The translations under genes and the position numbers were made by a program. Source: Chitinophagales bacterium (GTDB lineage Bacteria; Bacteroidota; Bacteroidia; Chitinophagales; Saprospiraceae). From it: a stretch of DNA of 64,000 nucleotides. The stretch lies in assembly GCA_017303475.1 (NCBI GenBank), contig JAFLBO010000023.1, positions 1 to 64,000 of the forward strand. The letters are read 5' to 3'. Positions 36,255 to 45,346 of the stretch are shown here, in pieces (position 1 is the first letter of the stretch; each line of letters opens with the position of its first letter). A model generated the notes under the pieces. It saw nothing but the letters and a program-made list of their open reading frames with translations, did not search any database and was not told the DNA's origin.

Positions 36255-36971
36255 TTATTTACGGTTGGCGTCTTGCTTCGCAAATACTTTTTTGAGCAGG
36301 TCGGTGGTACGGGAGCCTTTGTTGCGGCGGATGTTTTTCTCTTCCTCGGCTATTTTGGCAAACAGTCCCTTGAGAGCTTCTTTGGTTACATAGTCGTCGA
36401 GGTCGTTGTTTACTTTGGTAACCAGTGGGATTTTGTTGTAGGCATCAGCCGCTTTTTTCCAGAGGTTGTTGGCGCCGATTTTATCCAGGGAAGCCACAAT
36501 TTTCGGATTGAACTTGTCGTACAATTGCTGACTGGTGGTTCGGTTCAGGTATTCTGTAGCAGCATTATCAGAGCCAAGCAGGATATTGGTGGCATCGTTG
36601 AAGGTCATGCTGGTAATGGCAGAAACGAAAATTGGCTTGGCTTCTTTGGCTGCATCTTCGGCCCCGCGGTTCATTTTTTCCAGCAGCTCATCTTCCAGAT
36701 TACTGAATCCGGGCACATTTTTGAGTTTGTCGGTTACCTTGCGTACATCAGCCGGCAACAGGATTTTGTAGGCGCTCTTGTAGTAGCCATCGCGCTGGGA
36801 GAGCGCATCGGCGCCTTTGGAAATACCATTTTTGAGGGCTTCTTTCAAACCCTGACCAATTTCAGCCAATGAAGGTTCGGAAAGTGCCTGATTGGCGACT
36901 TCCTGCAAAACATCGCAGGAGGAAAAAGTAAACGAAGTGAGCAACAGCAGGAAAAAGAATGACTTACGCAT
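36255..36971 (-). CDS. DUF4197 lipoprotein
   Basis: A 238-residue protein. Signal peptide with lipobox TFSSC (Cys ~19), then a mostly helical DUF4197 domain covering nearly the whole chain (EIGQGLKEALKNGISKGADALSQRDGYYKS and LLPADVRKVTDKL). DUF4197 proteins are periplasmic or outer-membrane lipoproteins of unknown function. ATG at 36971 is chosen because it starts the signal; the frame to 37124 runs through repeat words. Confidence 0.9.
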   Translation of the reverse strand: MRKSFFFLLLLTSFTFSSCDVLQEVANQALSEPSLAEIGQGLKEALKNGISKGADALSQRDGYYKSAYKILLPADVRKVTDKLKNVPGFSNLEDELLEKMNRGAEDAAKEAKPIFVSAITSMTFNDATNILLGSDNAATEYLNRTTSQQLYDKFNPKIVASLDKIGANNLWKKAADAYNKIPLVTKVNNDLDDYVTKEALKGLFAKIAEEEKNIRRNKGSRTTDLLKKVFAKQDANRK

Positions 36972-37095
36972 ATTTGAGTGTTTGAGTTTGTGAGTGTTTG
37001 AGTTGGCGTTCGGCCGGGCTGTATTGTCGGGGTGACTCCAGTCACCCCGACAATTAGGCTTCGTGCCTTCGTGCCTTCGTGCCTTCGTGCCTTCG
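36972..37095. repeat. Word-repeat region with GTCGGGGTGACT palindrome
   Basis: The left part has GTTTGAGT/GTGAGTGTTTGAG words; the right part has four to five copies of GTGCCTTC. Between them is a 15-bp palindrome, 37023-37037 with 37040-37054 (TTGTCGGGGTGACT and its complement), sharing its core with 11296-11348 and 60421-60448. The stretch GCGTTCGG..GGGCTGT beside it also occurs at 50544-50561. It lies just upstream of the DUF4197 gene start. Confidence 0.85.
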
Positions 37096-37160
37096 TGTAT
37101 TAACCTTTGTGTCTTCCAAATCAAGACTCGGAGCGCCTTATCTGGTCACTTAAGACAAGG

Positions 37161-38042
37161 TTAAAGCCCGAAAAAACCGTCTTTTTTGAGGAGGTCCATG
37201 TACTGCATGCTACCTTTTTTATTGAGGTGCATATAATCTCCAAAGGCAGCTGGGTCGGTAATGGCATTGCGGTAATCATGTACAGGCAAGCCTGTAGCCT
37301 TTTCTACTTCCGCTTTAAGCTGATCAAGGTTTTTTACCTGAAAACCAGGGAAATAGGGTCCGATCAGCAATCGAACCTCCCATCCGGCAGTATGCCTTGC
37401 CGAGGAAACCGTTTCAGCCAATTGCTTAATTAAATGGGGGTGAATTTCCATGTCATAGCTGTTTTGGGCAGCCCTGGCCGCCATCTCGGGGGTAATTTCT
37501 CGGTCGAGGAGCCAGTCTTTGTCTGAACGGTTTTGGTAGTACAAGGATCGCTGATAAATTTCGTGGTTGAACCGGTATAGATGCGATACCTGTGCGCCCC
37601 ACCAAACCTTGGGCATCTGGTTTCTGATCAGGGTATCCAGATTTTTGGAGCGACTTATATAAGGTAAAAAGCCCGGCAGCAGGGAAGAATTATCCCGATC
37701 GCAGAGGGTTATGTCGATCAGCATCTGCTGTGGCTTAAGATCCCACTCAAAATTTTTCAGGTCCAGGAAATCCAGTACCAGGCACCGGGCGGCATTCATG
37801 GGCAATCCGTTGTAGCTCAGGTTGCAGGTGCTGCGCCCCGTAATTTCCTCAATATAGGGCTGGTAAAAGCACAAACCTCTTGAATTGCCCACTAATAACA
37901 GGTCTGCCGCAGCCTGGCGGCGGTATAATTTGCCATACCGAAACTCGCTGTGCAGGGCTTTGTCGCGCAGTAAATGCCCTCCGATACGATCTCCGGCAAA
38001 CAGCAGCAGCAGCCAAAAGGTGTACCAGAGTATATGTTTCAT
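37161..38042 (-). CDS. Membrane-anchored SGNH/GDSL-like protein
   Basis: A 293-residue protein with one N-terminal membrane helix (HILWYTFWLLLLFAGDRIGG), then an extracytoplasmic domain. LLVGNSRGLCF (~50) resembles the block I serine of SGNH hydrolases, and DYMHLNKKGS (~268) resembles the C-terminal Asp-x-x-His block. Such proteins commonly partner with membrane-bound O-acyltransferases in polysaccharide acetylation, but no MBOAT gene is seen here. It follows the ABC exporter gene by 10 bp on the same strand, so the two are probably one operon. Confidence 0.72.
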   Translation of the reverse strand: MKHILWYTFWLLLLFAGDRIGGHLLRDKALHSEFRYGKLYRRQAAADLLLVGNSRGLCFYQPYIEEITGRSTCNLSYNGLPMNAARCLVLDFLDLKNFEWDLKPQQMLIDITLCDRDNSSLLPGFLPYISRSKNLDTLIRNQMPKVWWGAQVSHLYRFNHEIYQRSLYYQNRSDKDWLLDREITPEMAARAAQNSYDMEIHPHLIKQLAETVSSARHTAGWEVRLLIGPYFPGFQVKNLDQLKAEVEKATGLPVHDYRNAITDPAAFGDYMHLNKKGSMQYMDLLKKDGFFGL

Positions 38043-38052
38043 TGCACTAAAG

Positions 38053-39825
38053 TTATGCCGCAGCCGCAGCGGTCATGAACTGTTTTTCATACAGTTCGCG
38101 GTATTTACCGTTTTCAATGCCCAGCAACGTTTCATGCGGCCCAAACTCTTTCACTTCTCCTTTGTCGAGCACCAGAATATTGGTTGCCCTGCGGATGGTG
38201 CTGAGTCGGTGCGCAATGATGATGCTGGTGCGACGAGCAATCAGCTTCTCAATGGCATGCTGTATAATACCTTCAGATTCCGGATCAATAGAAGAGGTGG
38301 CTTCGTCCAGGATAAGAATGTCCGGATTAAATACCAATGCCCGCACAAAGGAAATGAGCTGGCGTTGGCCCATAGACAGGGTAGCGCCGCGTTCCATCAC
38401 CTGATATTGATAGCCACCAGGTAGTTTTTTGATGAACTTGTGTGCGCCAATCATTTTGGCAGCTTCCACAACCTGTTCCTCCGTGATATTGGGGTCGCGC
38501 AGGGTAATGTTTTCCAGTACCGTTCCGGAAAACAGGAAAACATCCTGCAAGACCACCGCAATATGTCTGCGCAGGGCAAATACATCGTAATCGTGCAGCT
38601 CCTGACCGTCGATACGGATATTTCCCTTTTGAATTTCGTAAAAACGGTTCAACAGACTGATGATGGTAGTCTTACCACTTCCTGTACTTCCTACGATAGC
38701 CAGGGTTTCGCCGGGCTGAATCCCGAACGAAACATCGCGCAACTGGGCATCTGTTTCCAGATTGTCGGAATAGGAGAACCAGACGTTTTCAAAGGCTACT
38801 TCCCCTTTGAGTTTTTCCGGCGCCAGATGCCCAGAATTTTGGACGGTTTCCTTGTTTTCCAACAGTTTAAACACCCTTTCTGCCGCAATCAGGCCCATTT
38901 GCAGGGTGTTGAATTTATCCGCCAGCATCCGGATAGGGCGGTATAACATGCTGATATACAGCGGGAAAGCCACCAGAATACCAATGGAAATTTCGTCGCT
39001 CAAAACACCGCGGGCGCCATACCATACCATCAGGCCCAGGGAGAGGGCCGAGATGATATCTACGACAGGGAAGAAGATGGCGTAAGCAAAAATGGCCTTT
39101 AAGTTGGCTGAGGTGTAGTCGTGATTGATTTTTTTGAACTTTTCTGCTTCCCGGGATTCTGCGTTAAAGATCTGAACGATGCGCATGCCGCTGATACGTT
39201 CCTGCAGGAAGGCGTTCATGGTGGCAATGTGGTTGCGCACTTTTTCAAAACTTTTGCGCACGCTTTCCTTGAACTGATAACTGCCCCAAATGAGTAGTGG
39301 GAAAACAGAGAGTACCACCAGTGTAAGCTTCCAGGAGGTGGTAAACATGACAATCAAGACCGCAAAGATGGTCATCAGATCGGCCAAAATGGTTACGCTT
39401 CCTTCGCTGAAAATGGTATTAATGGCCTCAATATCGTTGATGGTACGCGTGGTGCTTTGCCCGATAGGCGTTTTATCAAAGTATCTGAGATTCAGCGAAG
39501 TAATATGGTTGAACACCTTCACGCGCAGATCGCGGATGGTGGCCTGCCCCAGCCAGTCGGCATGATACAGGAAAAAATAGCGCAGCACTACTTCCAGCAG
39601 CAATACCCCCAGGATCAGGCTGGTCATGAAAGTGAGTCCGGCAATATCTCCTGGCACGATGGCGTCGTCTACCATTCGCTCAATGAGTTTGGGGCGCAGG
39701 ACAGCCAGCGGGGAAAGTATGAGGGTAAGTACAACGGTGAACCAGAAGACCTTTTGGTAAGGTTTCACCATGCGCATAACCTGCCGGAAGAGCGAAAAAT
39801 TGAATTTTTGAGCTTGATCAGCCAT
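38053..39825 (-). CDS. ABC exporter, fused permease and ATPase (MsbA-like)
   Basis: A 590-residue half-transporter. Residues ~1-330 hold six transmembrane helices of the type I exporter fold (FWFTVVLTLILSPLAVL; LTLVVLSVFPLLIWG). The ATPase domain follows: Walker A VGSTGSGKTT (~380), Q-loop, signature LSMGQRQL (~487), Walker B PDILILDEATSSID (~506) and the H-loop in IIAHRLSTI. Family members export lipids, lipid A precursors, peptides or drugs. It would act as a homodimer in the inner membrane. The SGNH-like gene lies just downstream. Confidence 0.95.
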   Translation of the reverse strand: MADQAQKFNFSLFRQVMRMVKPYQKVFWFTVVLTLILSPLAVLRPKLIERMVDDAIVPGDIAGLTFMTSLILGVLLLEVVLRYFFLYHADWLGQATIRDLRVKVFNHITSLNLRYFDKTPIGQSTTRTINDIEAINTIFSEGSVTILADLMTIFAVLIVMFTTSWKLTLVVLSVFPLLIWGSYQFKESVRKSFEKVRNHIATMNAFLQERISGMRIVQIFNAESREAEKFKKINHDYTSANLKAIFAYAIFFPVVDIISALSLGLMVWYGARGVLSDEISIGILVAFPLYISMLYRPIRMLADKFNTLQMGLIAAERVFKLLENKETVQNSGHLAPEKLKGEVAFENVWFSYSDNLETDAQLRDVSFGIQPGETLAIVGSTGSGKTTIISLLNRFYEIQKGNIRIDGQELHDYDVFALRRHIAVVLQDVFLFSGTVLENITLRDPNITEEQVVEAAKMIGAHKFIKKLPGGYQYQVMERGATLSMGQRQLISFVRALVFNPDILILDEATSSIDPESEGIIQHAIEKLIARRTSIIIAHRLSTIRRATNILVLDKGEVKEFGPHETLLGIENGKYRELYEKQFMTAAAAA

Positions 39826-39869
39826 ATTGTGCGGGGCAAGAAAGAAGGATGCAGTGCCTCAAACCATTT

Positions 39870-40439
39870 TTAGGGGAATTGGTTTCCGGGTTTCTGGTGT
39901 TTTTCAAAAACTTCAAAATTAGTTTGATCTGAATCAAATGTATTCTTTATTCCAAATGGTTTGGGTATTAATAAAATTATTCCACCCGCAACTATTCCAA
40001 CTCCCAAAAATGCCCATGGCCAATAATTACTTTTTTCCCCTCGGGCAAGTTGATAATCAGTCCTTCCAGCATTCGAGATGGCCTGAACCAAAAAGGCAAA
40101 TCCTATGACAAATATACCCAAAACGATAGACAAGGAACCAACTATACGTCTAGTCAAACTTCTTTTTTGATGCCTTATTTTTAAAATATCCTGTTTAGCT
40201 ATTCGGAAATTATGTTTTTTGATTGAAATGCAAACGGAGTCAATTTGAATATCCTCAAGCACACAACTAGTATGTATCGTTCTTTGACTACCTGTCCATG
40301 AAATAACTACATGGTTCCCCTGAGAAAAAAAATGCTCAGTTCTGTTGTTTGCATCGAAAAATCGCCATTTTTTTTGAATAGTTTGTGCCTGTAATTCAAC
40401 TATGACAAGAAAAGCCGAGAGGAACAGCCATATACGCAT
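39870..40439 (-). CDS. Hypothetical membrane protein
   Basis: A 189-residue protein with a signal peptide (MRIWLFLSAFLVIVELQAQ), a short extracytoplasmic region, two membrane helices (LSIVLGIFVIGFAFLVQAI ~105-122; WPWAFLGVGIVAGGIILLI ~138-158) and a polar tail. The pattern resembles small Bacteroidota proteins of unknown role. No domain is recognised. The coding region is more AT-rich than its neighbours. Confidence 0.7.
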   Translation of the reverse strand: MRIWLFLSAFLVIVELQAQTIQKKWRFFDANNRTEHFFSQGNHVVISWTGSQRTIHTSCVLEDIQIDSVCISIKKHNFRIAKQDILKIRHQKRSLTRRIVGSLSIVLGIFVIGFAFLVQAISNAGRTDYQLARGEKSNYWPWAFLGVGIVAGGIILLIPKPFGIKNTFDSDQTNFEVFEKHQKPGNQFP

Positions 40440-40525
40440 GATATAGATTTATTTTTGAAGGTTTTCGATAATTCCAGCGCCCGATTGATCAGCAAAAAAA
40501 GTGTAATAAAAATCGAAATATGTGT

Positions 40526-41293
40526 CTACAAATCTATCAGCACTTTCACCGGACAATGATCCGAATGTACCACATCATTTAATTGCCTTGCATAGTTTAT
40601 CTTTTCTTTCAAATTGTCTGTAACCACTTGATAGTCAATTCTCCAGCCCTTGTTCCGCGCCCTTGATCCTGCCCGGAAACTCCACCAGCTGTACTCAGCC
40701 ATATCGGGGTTTTTGAACCGGAAGGCATCCGTAAAACCCTGAGCCAGCCATTGGGTCATCCAGGCGCGTTCTTCGGGCAGGAAGCCGGAACTGTTTTTGT
40801 TGCCTTTCGGGTCGTGAATGTCTATTTCTTCATGGGCAATATTCATATCGCCTACGATGATCAGTTTGGGTCGCTCTTTGCGCAGGTTTTCTACCCAGCC
40901 GGCAAAATCCTCCAAAAATTGCATCTTGAATGCCTGACGTACATCGCCCGTAGTGCCTGAAGGGAAATAGCAATTCAGCAGGGTCCAGTCGCCAAAATCC
41001 GTGCGCAAAATTCTGCCTTCGCCGTCGTAGCCCGGCATGCCGCAGCCTTGTGCTACCAGAGTGGGCGATTTTTTACAAAAAGTAGCCACCCCGCTGTAGC
41101 CTTTTTTCTCGGCTTCAAACCAGTGATGTTCGTAACCCAAAGCCTCCAGTTCCAGCAATGGAACGTCTGTGCGCAGGGCTTTTACCTCCTGCAAACAAAT
41201 AATATCAGGGTTTTCTGCGGCCATCCATTCCCAAAATCCCTTGGATATGGCAGAACGGATGCCGTTTACATTGTATGAAATGATGTTGAGCAT
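40526..41293 (-). CDS. xth: Exodeoxyribonuclease III / AP endonuclease
   Basis: A 255-residue enzyme that cuts DNA at abasic sites and degrades 3' ends in base-excision repair. Signatures of the EEP fold are seen: ISYNVNGIRSA (Asn8), CLQEVKA (Glu36), GDMNIAHEEID (Asp and Asn ~150), WRIDYQVVT and HSDHCPV (catalytic His ~249). Length and motif order match ExoA/Xth. A word-repeat array begins directly upstream of its start. Confidence 0.95.
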   Translation of the reverse strand: MLNIISYNVNGIRSAISKGFWEWMAAENPDIICLQEVKALRTDVPLLELEALGYEHHWFEAEKKGYSGVATFCKKSPTLVAQGCGMPGYDGEGRILRTDFGDWTLLNCYFPSGTTGDVRQAFKMQFLEDFAGWVENLRKERPKLIIVGDMNIAHEEIDIHDPKGNKNSSGFLPEERAWMTQWLAQGFTDAFRFKNPDMAEYSWWSFRAGSRARNKGWRIDYQVVTDNLKEKINYARQLNDVVHSDHCPVKVLIDL

Positions 41294-41296
41294 AGT

Positions 41297-41485
41297 TACG
41301 GTAGACGGTTGACGGCTTACGGTGGACGGCTTACGGTGGACGGTAGACGGCCTACGGTGGACGGCTTACGGTGGACGGTGGCGTTGCTCTTGTAGATTGT
41401 TTCTTGCCTCAAACTTAAAAACAATCTACAAGAGCAACGCCACCGTCCACCGTAGGCCGTCCACCGTCTACCGTCCACCGTCTAA
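41297..41485. repeat. Word-repeat hairpin (ACGGTGG family) with long stem
   Basis: Left arm 41297-41379 repeats GACGGTAGACGG, ACGGCTTACGGTGG and related words. The inner unique stem, 41377-41401 with 41420-41444, is a perfect 25-bp pair (GGTGGCGTTGCTCTTGTAG and beyond) around an 18-nt loop. The right arm to 41485 carries complementary words. The total pairable length is over 55 bp with few mismatches. It lies between xth and the TrpF-like gene and encodes the end of the latter (DGGR, stop). It shares 26 identical nt with 4748-4773. Confidence 0.9.
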
Positions 41486-42088
41486 TATTTCAAAAATTTC
41501 TTCAATTTCATCAAATGACTTCACACCAACTTGTTCCTCTTCACTGCCTGTGAGGCCCAAACCGGCGAGTTGGTATTCCCGAATCAGTTCAGGCAAGGCA
41601 TCAGGCGGTACATTGGCCTGAAGCAATGAAGGTTTTTGCCGGAAAAGGTTGCGCCAGAAATCAGGGTCTTTCGCAAAAAGGACTTGAATATCTGTGTCAG
41701 GTGTAACTTCAAACAGTAAAATATCCACCAGCGCAGCATACATTTTCAAAGTTTCAACAGGCGTTTTTAGTCCATTTGGGCCAATTTCCGCTAAAAGAAT
41801 GACCTCAAGTCCGCCTAAATCTGCCAACCGATCTCCGTGTACGGCTGCTGAAACCTGTACGGCATCGAGGCCAAAAAACGAGGCAGATTCTCGAACCACT
41901 TCAATAGGCGAACGACTAAATTCACCTACAATCTTCGGACCCTCCACCCATTCCCGAATAGCTTTCATGTACATGGGATCCAGATAACCTTCGGTACCTT
42001 CTTCCAGATTAAAACCGAGATAGGCTACTTCGCGGGCGGCAAAGTAACGGGCGTCGGTAAGATGTGCGATGCGGGAAGCTTTGATCAA
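41468..42088 (-). CDS. Phosphoribosylanthranilate isomerase-like TIM-barrel protein
   Basis: A 206-residue protein that resembles TrpF over a TIM barrel: ARYFAAREVAYLGF at the start, VGEFSRSPIEVV and the phosphate-binding end LAGLGLTGSEEEQVGVKSFDEI. Catalytic Cys and Asp of true TrpF are not clear, so it may be a divergent paralogue with another role; no trp genes lie nearby. Start choice is uncertain: TTG at 42088 is used because the barrel begins there. An ATG at 42139 would translate the upstream TCAC array as THSLTHSL. The C-terminus (DGGR) is encoded by the repeat array. Confidence 0.62.
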   Translation of the reverse strand: MIKASRIAHLTDARYFAAREVAYLGFNLEEGTEGYLDPMYMKAIREWVEGPKIVGEFSRSPIEVVRESASFFGLDAVQVSAAVHGDRLADLGGLEVILLAEIGPNGLKTPVETLKMYAALVDILLFEVTPDTDIQVLFAKDPDFWRNLFRQKPSLLQANVPPDALPELIREYQLAGLGLTGSEEEQVGVKSFDEIEEIFEILDGGR

Positions 42089-42122
42089 TGAGTGAGTGAG
42101 TGAGTGAGTGAGTGAATGAGTG
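42089..42122. repeat. TCAC tetranucleotide array at the TrpF-like gene start
   Basis: About eight GTGA/ATGA units directly upstream of the probable TTG start at 42088. The minus-strand frame is open through the array to ATG 42139 and reads THSLTHSL, as with the array at 5163-5203. Unit loss or gain would shift this frame. Confidence 0.8.
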
Positions 42123-42269
42123 GGGGATTGATGGCGCAAAAGTATGAAATAGGGCGGCAGCAGGATGTTTTTTTGACATAAACCTTCTCTATGCTCTTTG
42201 CCAAATCAGTTTGGATGCAGGAAAAAGTGCCTGTTTTATGGCCCTAAACCACTTTCGCAGGAAGTCTGC

Positions 42270-42277
42270 TATCTTTG
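42270..42277 (+). promoter_or_regulatory. TATCTTTG -7 element of the RND adaptor gene
   Basis: TATCTTTG matches TAnnTTTG and ends 14 bp before the TTG start at 42292. It supports this start over the upstream TTG at 42211. Confidence 0.6.
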
Positions 42278-42291
42278 CGCAAAAATTTGTT

Positions 42292-43353
42292 TTGAAACAA
42301 CGTGCTCTGATCTGGATTTTGCTTTTGCTTCTGACTGCTGTGGCGGTCTGGAAGTTGTTTATGAACAAACAACAACTGGATACAAAAGCAGAACTTTCCA
42401 GACTTCAACGTGCTTTTGTACCAGTGGAAGTGGTACAACCACAACTCGAAACCTTGGCTAATCACCTGGAAGCTGATGGTATTTTCCTGGCTTCCAAGGA
42501 GATGTTCGTGATCTCTGAAACCGCAGGCAGGGTGCTGGAAACCTATAAAAACAAGGGCGAATGGCTCCAGGAAGGTGAAATTATTGCCAAGGTAGACGAT
42601 GAACTGCTGCGCATTGAGCTGGAAGCCACCCAGGCCAATCTGGCTAAATTGCGCAAAGACCGCGAACGCCTGAATAACCTCATTGAAGGAGAAGCCGCAC
42701 CTAAGAACAAGATCGAAGACCTGGAACTCGGCATTCTGGCCGCCGAAGCCAAAGAAAAAGGACTCAAAAAACAAATCTCCAATACCAGCATCAAAGCGCC
42801 CATGACCGGCACGCTGGGCATGCGCTTCATCGAGCGGGGCAGTGTGATCGGACCCGGCATCCAGATCGGACAAATGACCAACCTGGAAAAATTATTCCTG
42901 ATGGTAAAAGTCACCGAACGTGATGTCCTTAATGTCAAAAAAGGTCAGCTGGTCAGCGTCCGTGCCGATGTATTCCCCGACATGAATATTCCCGGGAAAG
43001 TAACCAATATCGGTTTGCGGGCCGACAATGCCTTCACATATGATGTTGAAATTGAAGTAGTTAACCCCAAAGGAAATCCATTGCGGGGTGGTATGCATGC
43101 TAAAGCCAAATTCACATTTGATGCCAACCGCCAGGGGTATACCCTTCCCCGGAAAGTTATTGCAGGCAGCCTGCAGGATCCCAAAGTGTACGTGGTTCAG
43201 GGAGATACAATGGCTGTTTTGCGTGCTATTACTCTGGGAAGTGTTTATGGCGATAAGATTGAAGTTAGCACAGGCGTACAACCTTCGGAGAAAGTGGTTG
43301 TTACAGGTCAACTGAATCTTGTAGACGGCGCAAGGGTAAGCGTGGTGAAATAA
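42292..43353 (+). CDS. RND efflux periplasmic adaptor subunit
   Basis: A 353-residue membrane-fusion protein. An N-terminal membrane helix (IWILLLLLTAVAVWKLF) is followed by the lipoyl-like halves (EMFVISETAGRVLETYKNKGEWLQEGEIIAKVDDELL and IKAPMTGTLGMRFIERGSVI), a coiled-coil hairpin between them (ATQANLAKLRKDRERLNNL), and the beta-barrel and membrane-proximal domains. It would link an inner-membrane pump to an outer-membrane channel, but neither lies in this window. The TTG start at 42292 is supported by the promoter element at 42270-42277. Confidence 0.9.
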   Translation: MKQRALIWILLLLLTAVAVWKLFMNKQQLDTKAELSRLQRAFVPVEVVQPQLETLANHLEADGIFLASKEMFVISETAGRVLETYKNKGEWLQEGEIIAKVDDELLRIELEATQANLAKLRKDRERLNNLIEGEAAPKNKIEDLELGILAAEAKEKGLKKQISNTSIKAPMTGTLGMRFIERGSVIGPGIQIGQMTNLEKLFLMVKVTERDVLNVKKGQLVSVRADVFPDMNIPGKVTNIGLRADNAFTYDVEIEVVNPKGNPLRGGMHAKAKFTFDANRQGYTLPRKVIAGSLQDPKVYVVQGDTMAVLRAITLGSVYGDKIEVSTGVQPSEKVVVTGQLNLVDGARVSVVK

Positions 43354-43444
43354 ATCGTCGGCAGCAGAGCCACTTTGATCGTTAAATTATCTACAAACCG
43401 CTGAAAACACCGCAACAGCCTTTACAGACCTAAGCTCCGTTTTG

Positions 43445-43452
43445 TATCTTTG
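43445..43452 (+). promoter_or_regulatory. TATCTTTG -7 element next to mutL start
   Basis: TATCTTTG matches TAnnTTTG and ends 8 nt before the mutL ATG at 43461, so the transcript would have a leader of only a few bases. No Shine-Dalgarno sequence is seen. Confidence 0.6.
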
Positions 43453-43460
43453 TCCCCCTT

Positions 43461-45344
43461 ATGGCTGATGTGATTCAATTATTGCCTGATAGTGTTGCAA
43501 ACCAGATTGCCGCAGGTGAGGTCGTTCAACGCCCCGCTTCGGTGGTAAAGGAATTGCTGGAAAATGCCGTTGATGCAGGCGCCAGCAAGGTTCAATTGAT
43601 TGTGCGCGACGCCGGAAAAACCCTTATTCAGGTTATAGACAACGGCTGCGGGATGTCGGAAACCGATGCCCGCATGAGTTTTGAGCGCCATGCTACTTCC
43701 AAAATACGCGAAGCTAAAGACCTGTTTAACCTGCATACCTTCGGGTTTCGCGGGGAGGCGCTGGCCTCTATTGCCGCTGTTGCCCAGGTGGAAATGAAAA
43801 CCCGTCGTGCCACCGATGAACTGGGTGTCCGCCTGGTGGTAGAAGACTCGTTCGTGAAAATTCAGGAACCCTGTCAAACCCCTCAAGGCACCAGCATTGC
43901 GGTTAAAAACCTGTTTTACACCGTTCCTGCCCGTAAAAGTTTCCTGAAAGCCGATCCGGTTGAAACCCGCCACATTCTGGACGAATTCCAGCGGGTAGCC
44001 ATGGCTAATCCGGATGTGTTCTTTTCCCTGCATCACAACGATGCCGAAATTTTCCACCTGCCTGTTGGCAACCTTCGCCAGCGTGTGGTGAAAATTTTTG
44101 GCGAAGCCGTTAATAAAAAACTGGTGCCAACCGAACAGGAAACGGATATTCTCCGCATTTCAGGTTTTGTTGGTAAACCAGATTATGTAAAGAAAACCCG
44201 GGGAGAACAGCTGTTTTTCGTCAATAAACGGTTTATACGCAGCAATTACCTGCATCATGCCGTGATGAGTGCCTATGAAGACCTGCTGCCTGCCGATACA
44301 TACCCGTTTTATGTGCTGTTTTTGGACATTGACCCGGGTAGCGTGGATATCAATGTGCACCCAACCAAACAGGAAATTAAGTTTGACGATGAGCGGCTGG
44401 TGTATAACTTCCTGAAAGTGGCCGTGCGGCATGCCCTGGGTAGCCATAACGTAACACCCACACTGGATTTTGAACAGGAGCCAGCCTTTCAGCAGCGCCT
44501 CACGCCCGCGCCTGTGCTCCGGCCCGAGCGCGAGTCAAATTCTGTGGGTACTTACCGCCCATCCAAATTTGATGACGATGAACCTTCCGGCCGGCATGCT
44601 TCCAACCTGGAAAACTGGGAAAAGCTGTATAAAGGACTGGAACTCTTTGAAAAAGACTCCGGCGCCTCGCAACCCGGCCAGGACAATAACCCTCTGCCAT
44701 TTGGCGATCTGCCGCCAGTAGTAGCCCGTTCTGGCGTGGAAGTATTGGAAATGGACGACGATGCCGAGACTTTTTCCAAAGGACAAAGAGAGCCGTATCA
44801 GATTCACGGACAATACATTATCAGTCATATTAAATCCGGTTTTTTGCTCATTGATCAACAGGCTGCCAGCGAGCGGGTATTGTACGAACGTTACCTGGCT
44901 GCTTTGGAAAATCAACCTATTGCCACACAAAAAGCCCTGTTCCCCAAAACCATTGAGCTTTCCGCAGCTGATGCCACCCTGCTTCGGGACATCCTGGATG
45001 AGGTGAATTGTCTGGGGTTTGAAATTGCAGAATTTGGCGGCAATACGTTCGCCATACATGGGTCGCCGGCCGAATTGCGCCCGGGTATATCCGAAGAAGC
45101 CTTGTTGCAGAAAGTATTGGGCCAGTACAAAGACAATCTGGAATTACAACTTGGCGCACGAGACAATTTGGCGCGATCCATGGCCCGAAACGCTTCCCTG
45201 CGAAAAGGCCAGCCGCTGAGTGTGCCTGAAATGCAGGATTTGATAGACCGTTTGTTTGCTTGCGCAGTGCCCTTCAATAGTCCGTCGGGGCGTAAGTGTT
45301 TCATCCAATATGATCTGGAAGAACTCCAGAAACAGTTTACCTAG
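43461..45344 (+). CDS. mutL: DNA mismatch repair protein MutL
   Basis: A 627-residue GHKL ATPase that couples MutS mismatch recognition to strand cutting. ATPase motifs are complete: KELLENAVDAGA, DNGCGMSE, GFRGEALASI and GTSIAVKNLFY. A variable linker spans ~340-440. In the C-terminal domain LIDQQAASERVLYE (~461-474) corresponds to the endonuclease motif DQHA(x)2E(x)4E, with Gln in place of His. FNSPSGRKCFIQY ends the domain. The gene is followed 2 bp later by the rhomboid gene, probably one transcript. Confidence 0.97.
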   Translation: MADVIQLLPDSVANQIAAGEVVQRPASVVKELLENAVDAGASKVQLIVRDAGKTLIQVIDNGCGMSETDARMSFERHATSKIREAKDLFNLHTFGFRGEALASIAAVAQVEMKTRRATDELGVRLVVEDSFVKIQEPCQTPQGTSIAVKNLFYTVPARKSFLKADPVETRHILDEFQRVAMANPDVFFSLHHNDAEIFHLPVGNLRQRVVKIFGEAVNKKLVPTEQETDILRISGFVGKPDYVKKTRGEQLFFVNKRFIRSNYLHHAVMSAYEDLLPADTYPFYVLFLDIDPGSVDINVHPTKQEIKFDDERLVYNFLKVAVRHALGSHNVTPTLDFEQEPAFQQRLTPAPVLRPERESNSVGTYRPSKFDDDEPSGRHASNLENWEKLYKGLELFEKDSGASQPGQDNNPLPFGDLPPVVARSGVEVLEMDDDAETFSKGQREPYQIHGQYIISHIKSGFLLIDQQAASERVLYERYLAALENQPIATQKALFPKTIELSAADATLLRDILDEVNCLGFEIAEFGGNTFAIHGSPAELRPGISEEALLQKVLGQYKDNLELQLGARDNLARSMARNASLRKGQPLSVPEMQDLIDRLFACAVPFNSPSGRKCFIQYDLEELQKQFT

Positions 45345-45346
45345 TT

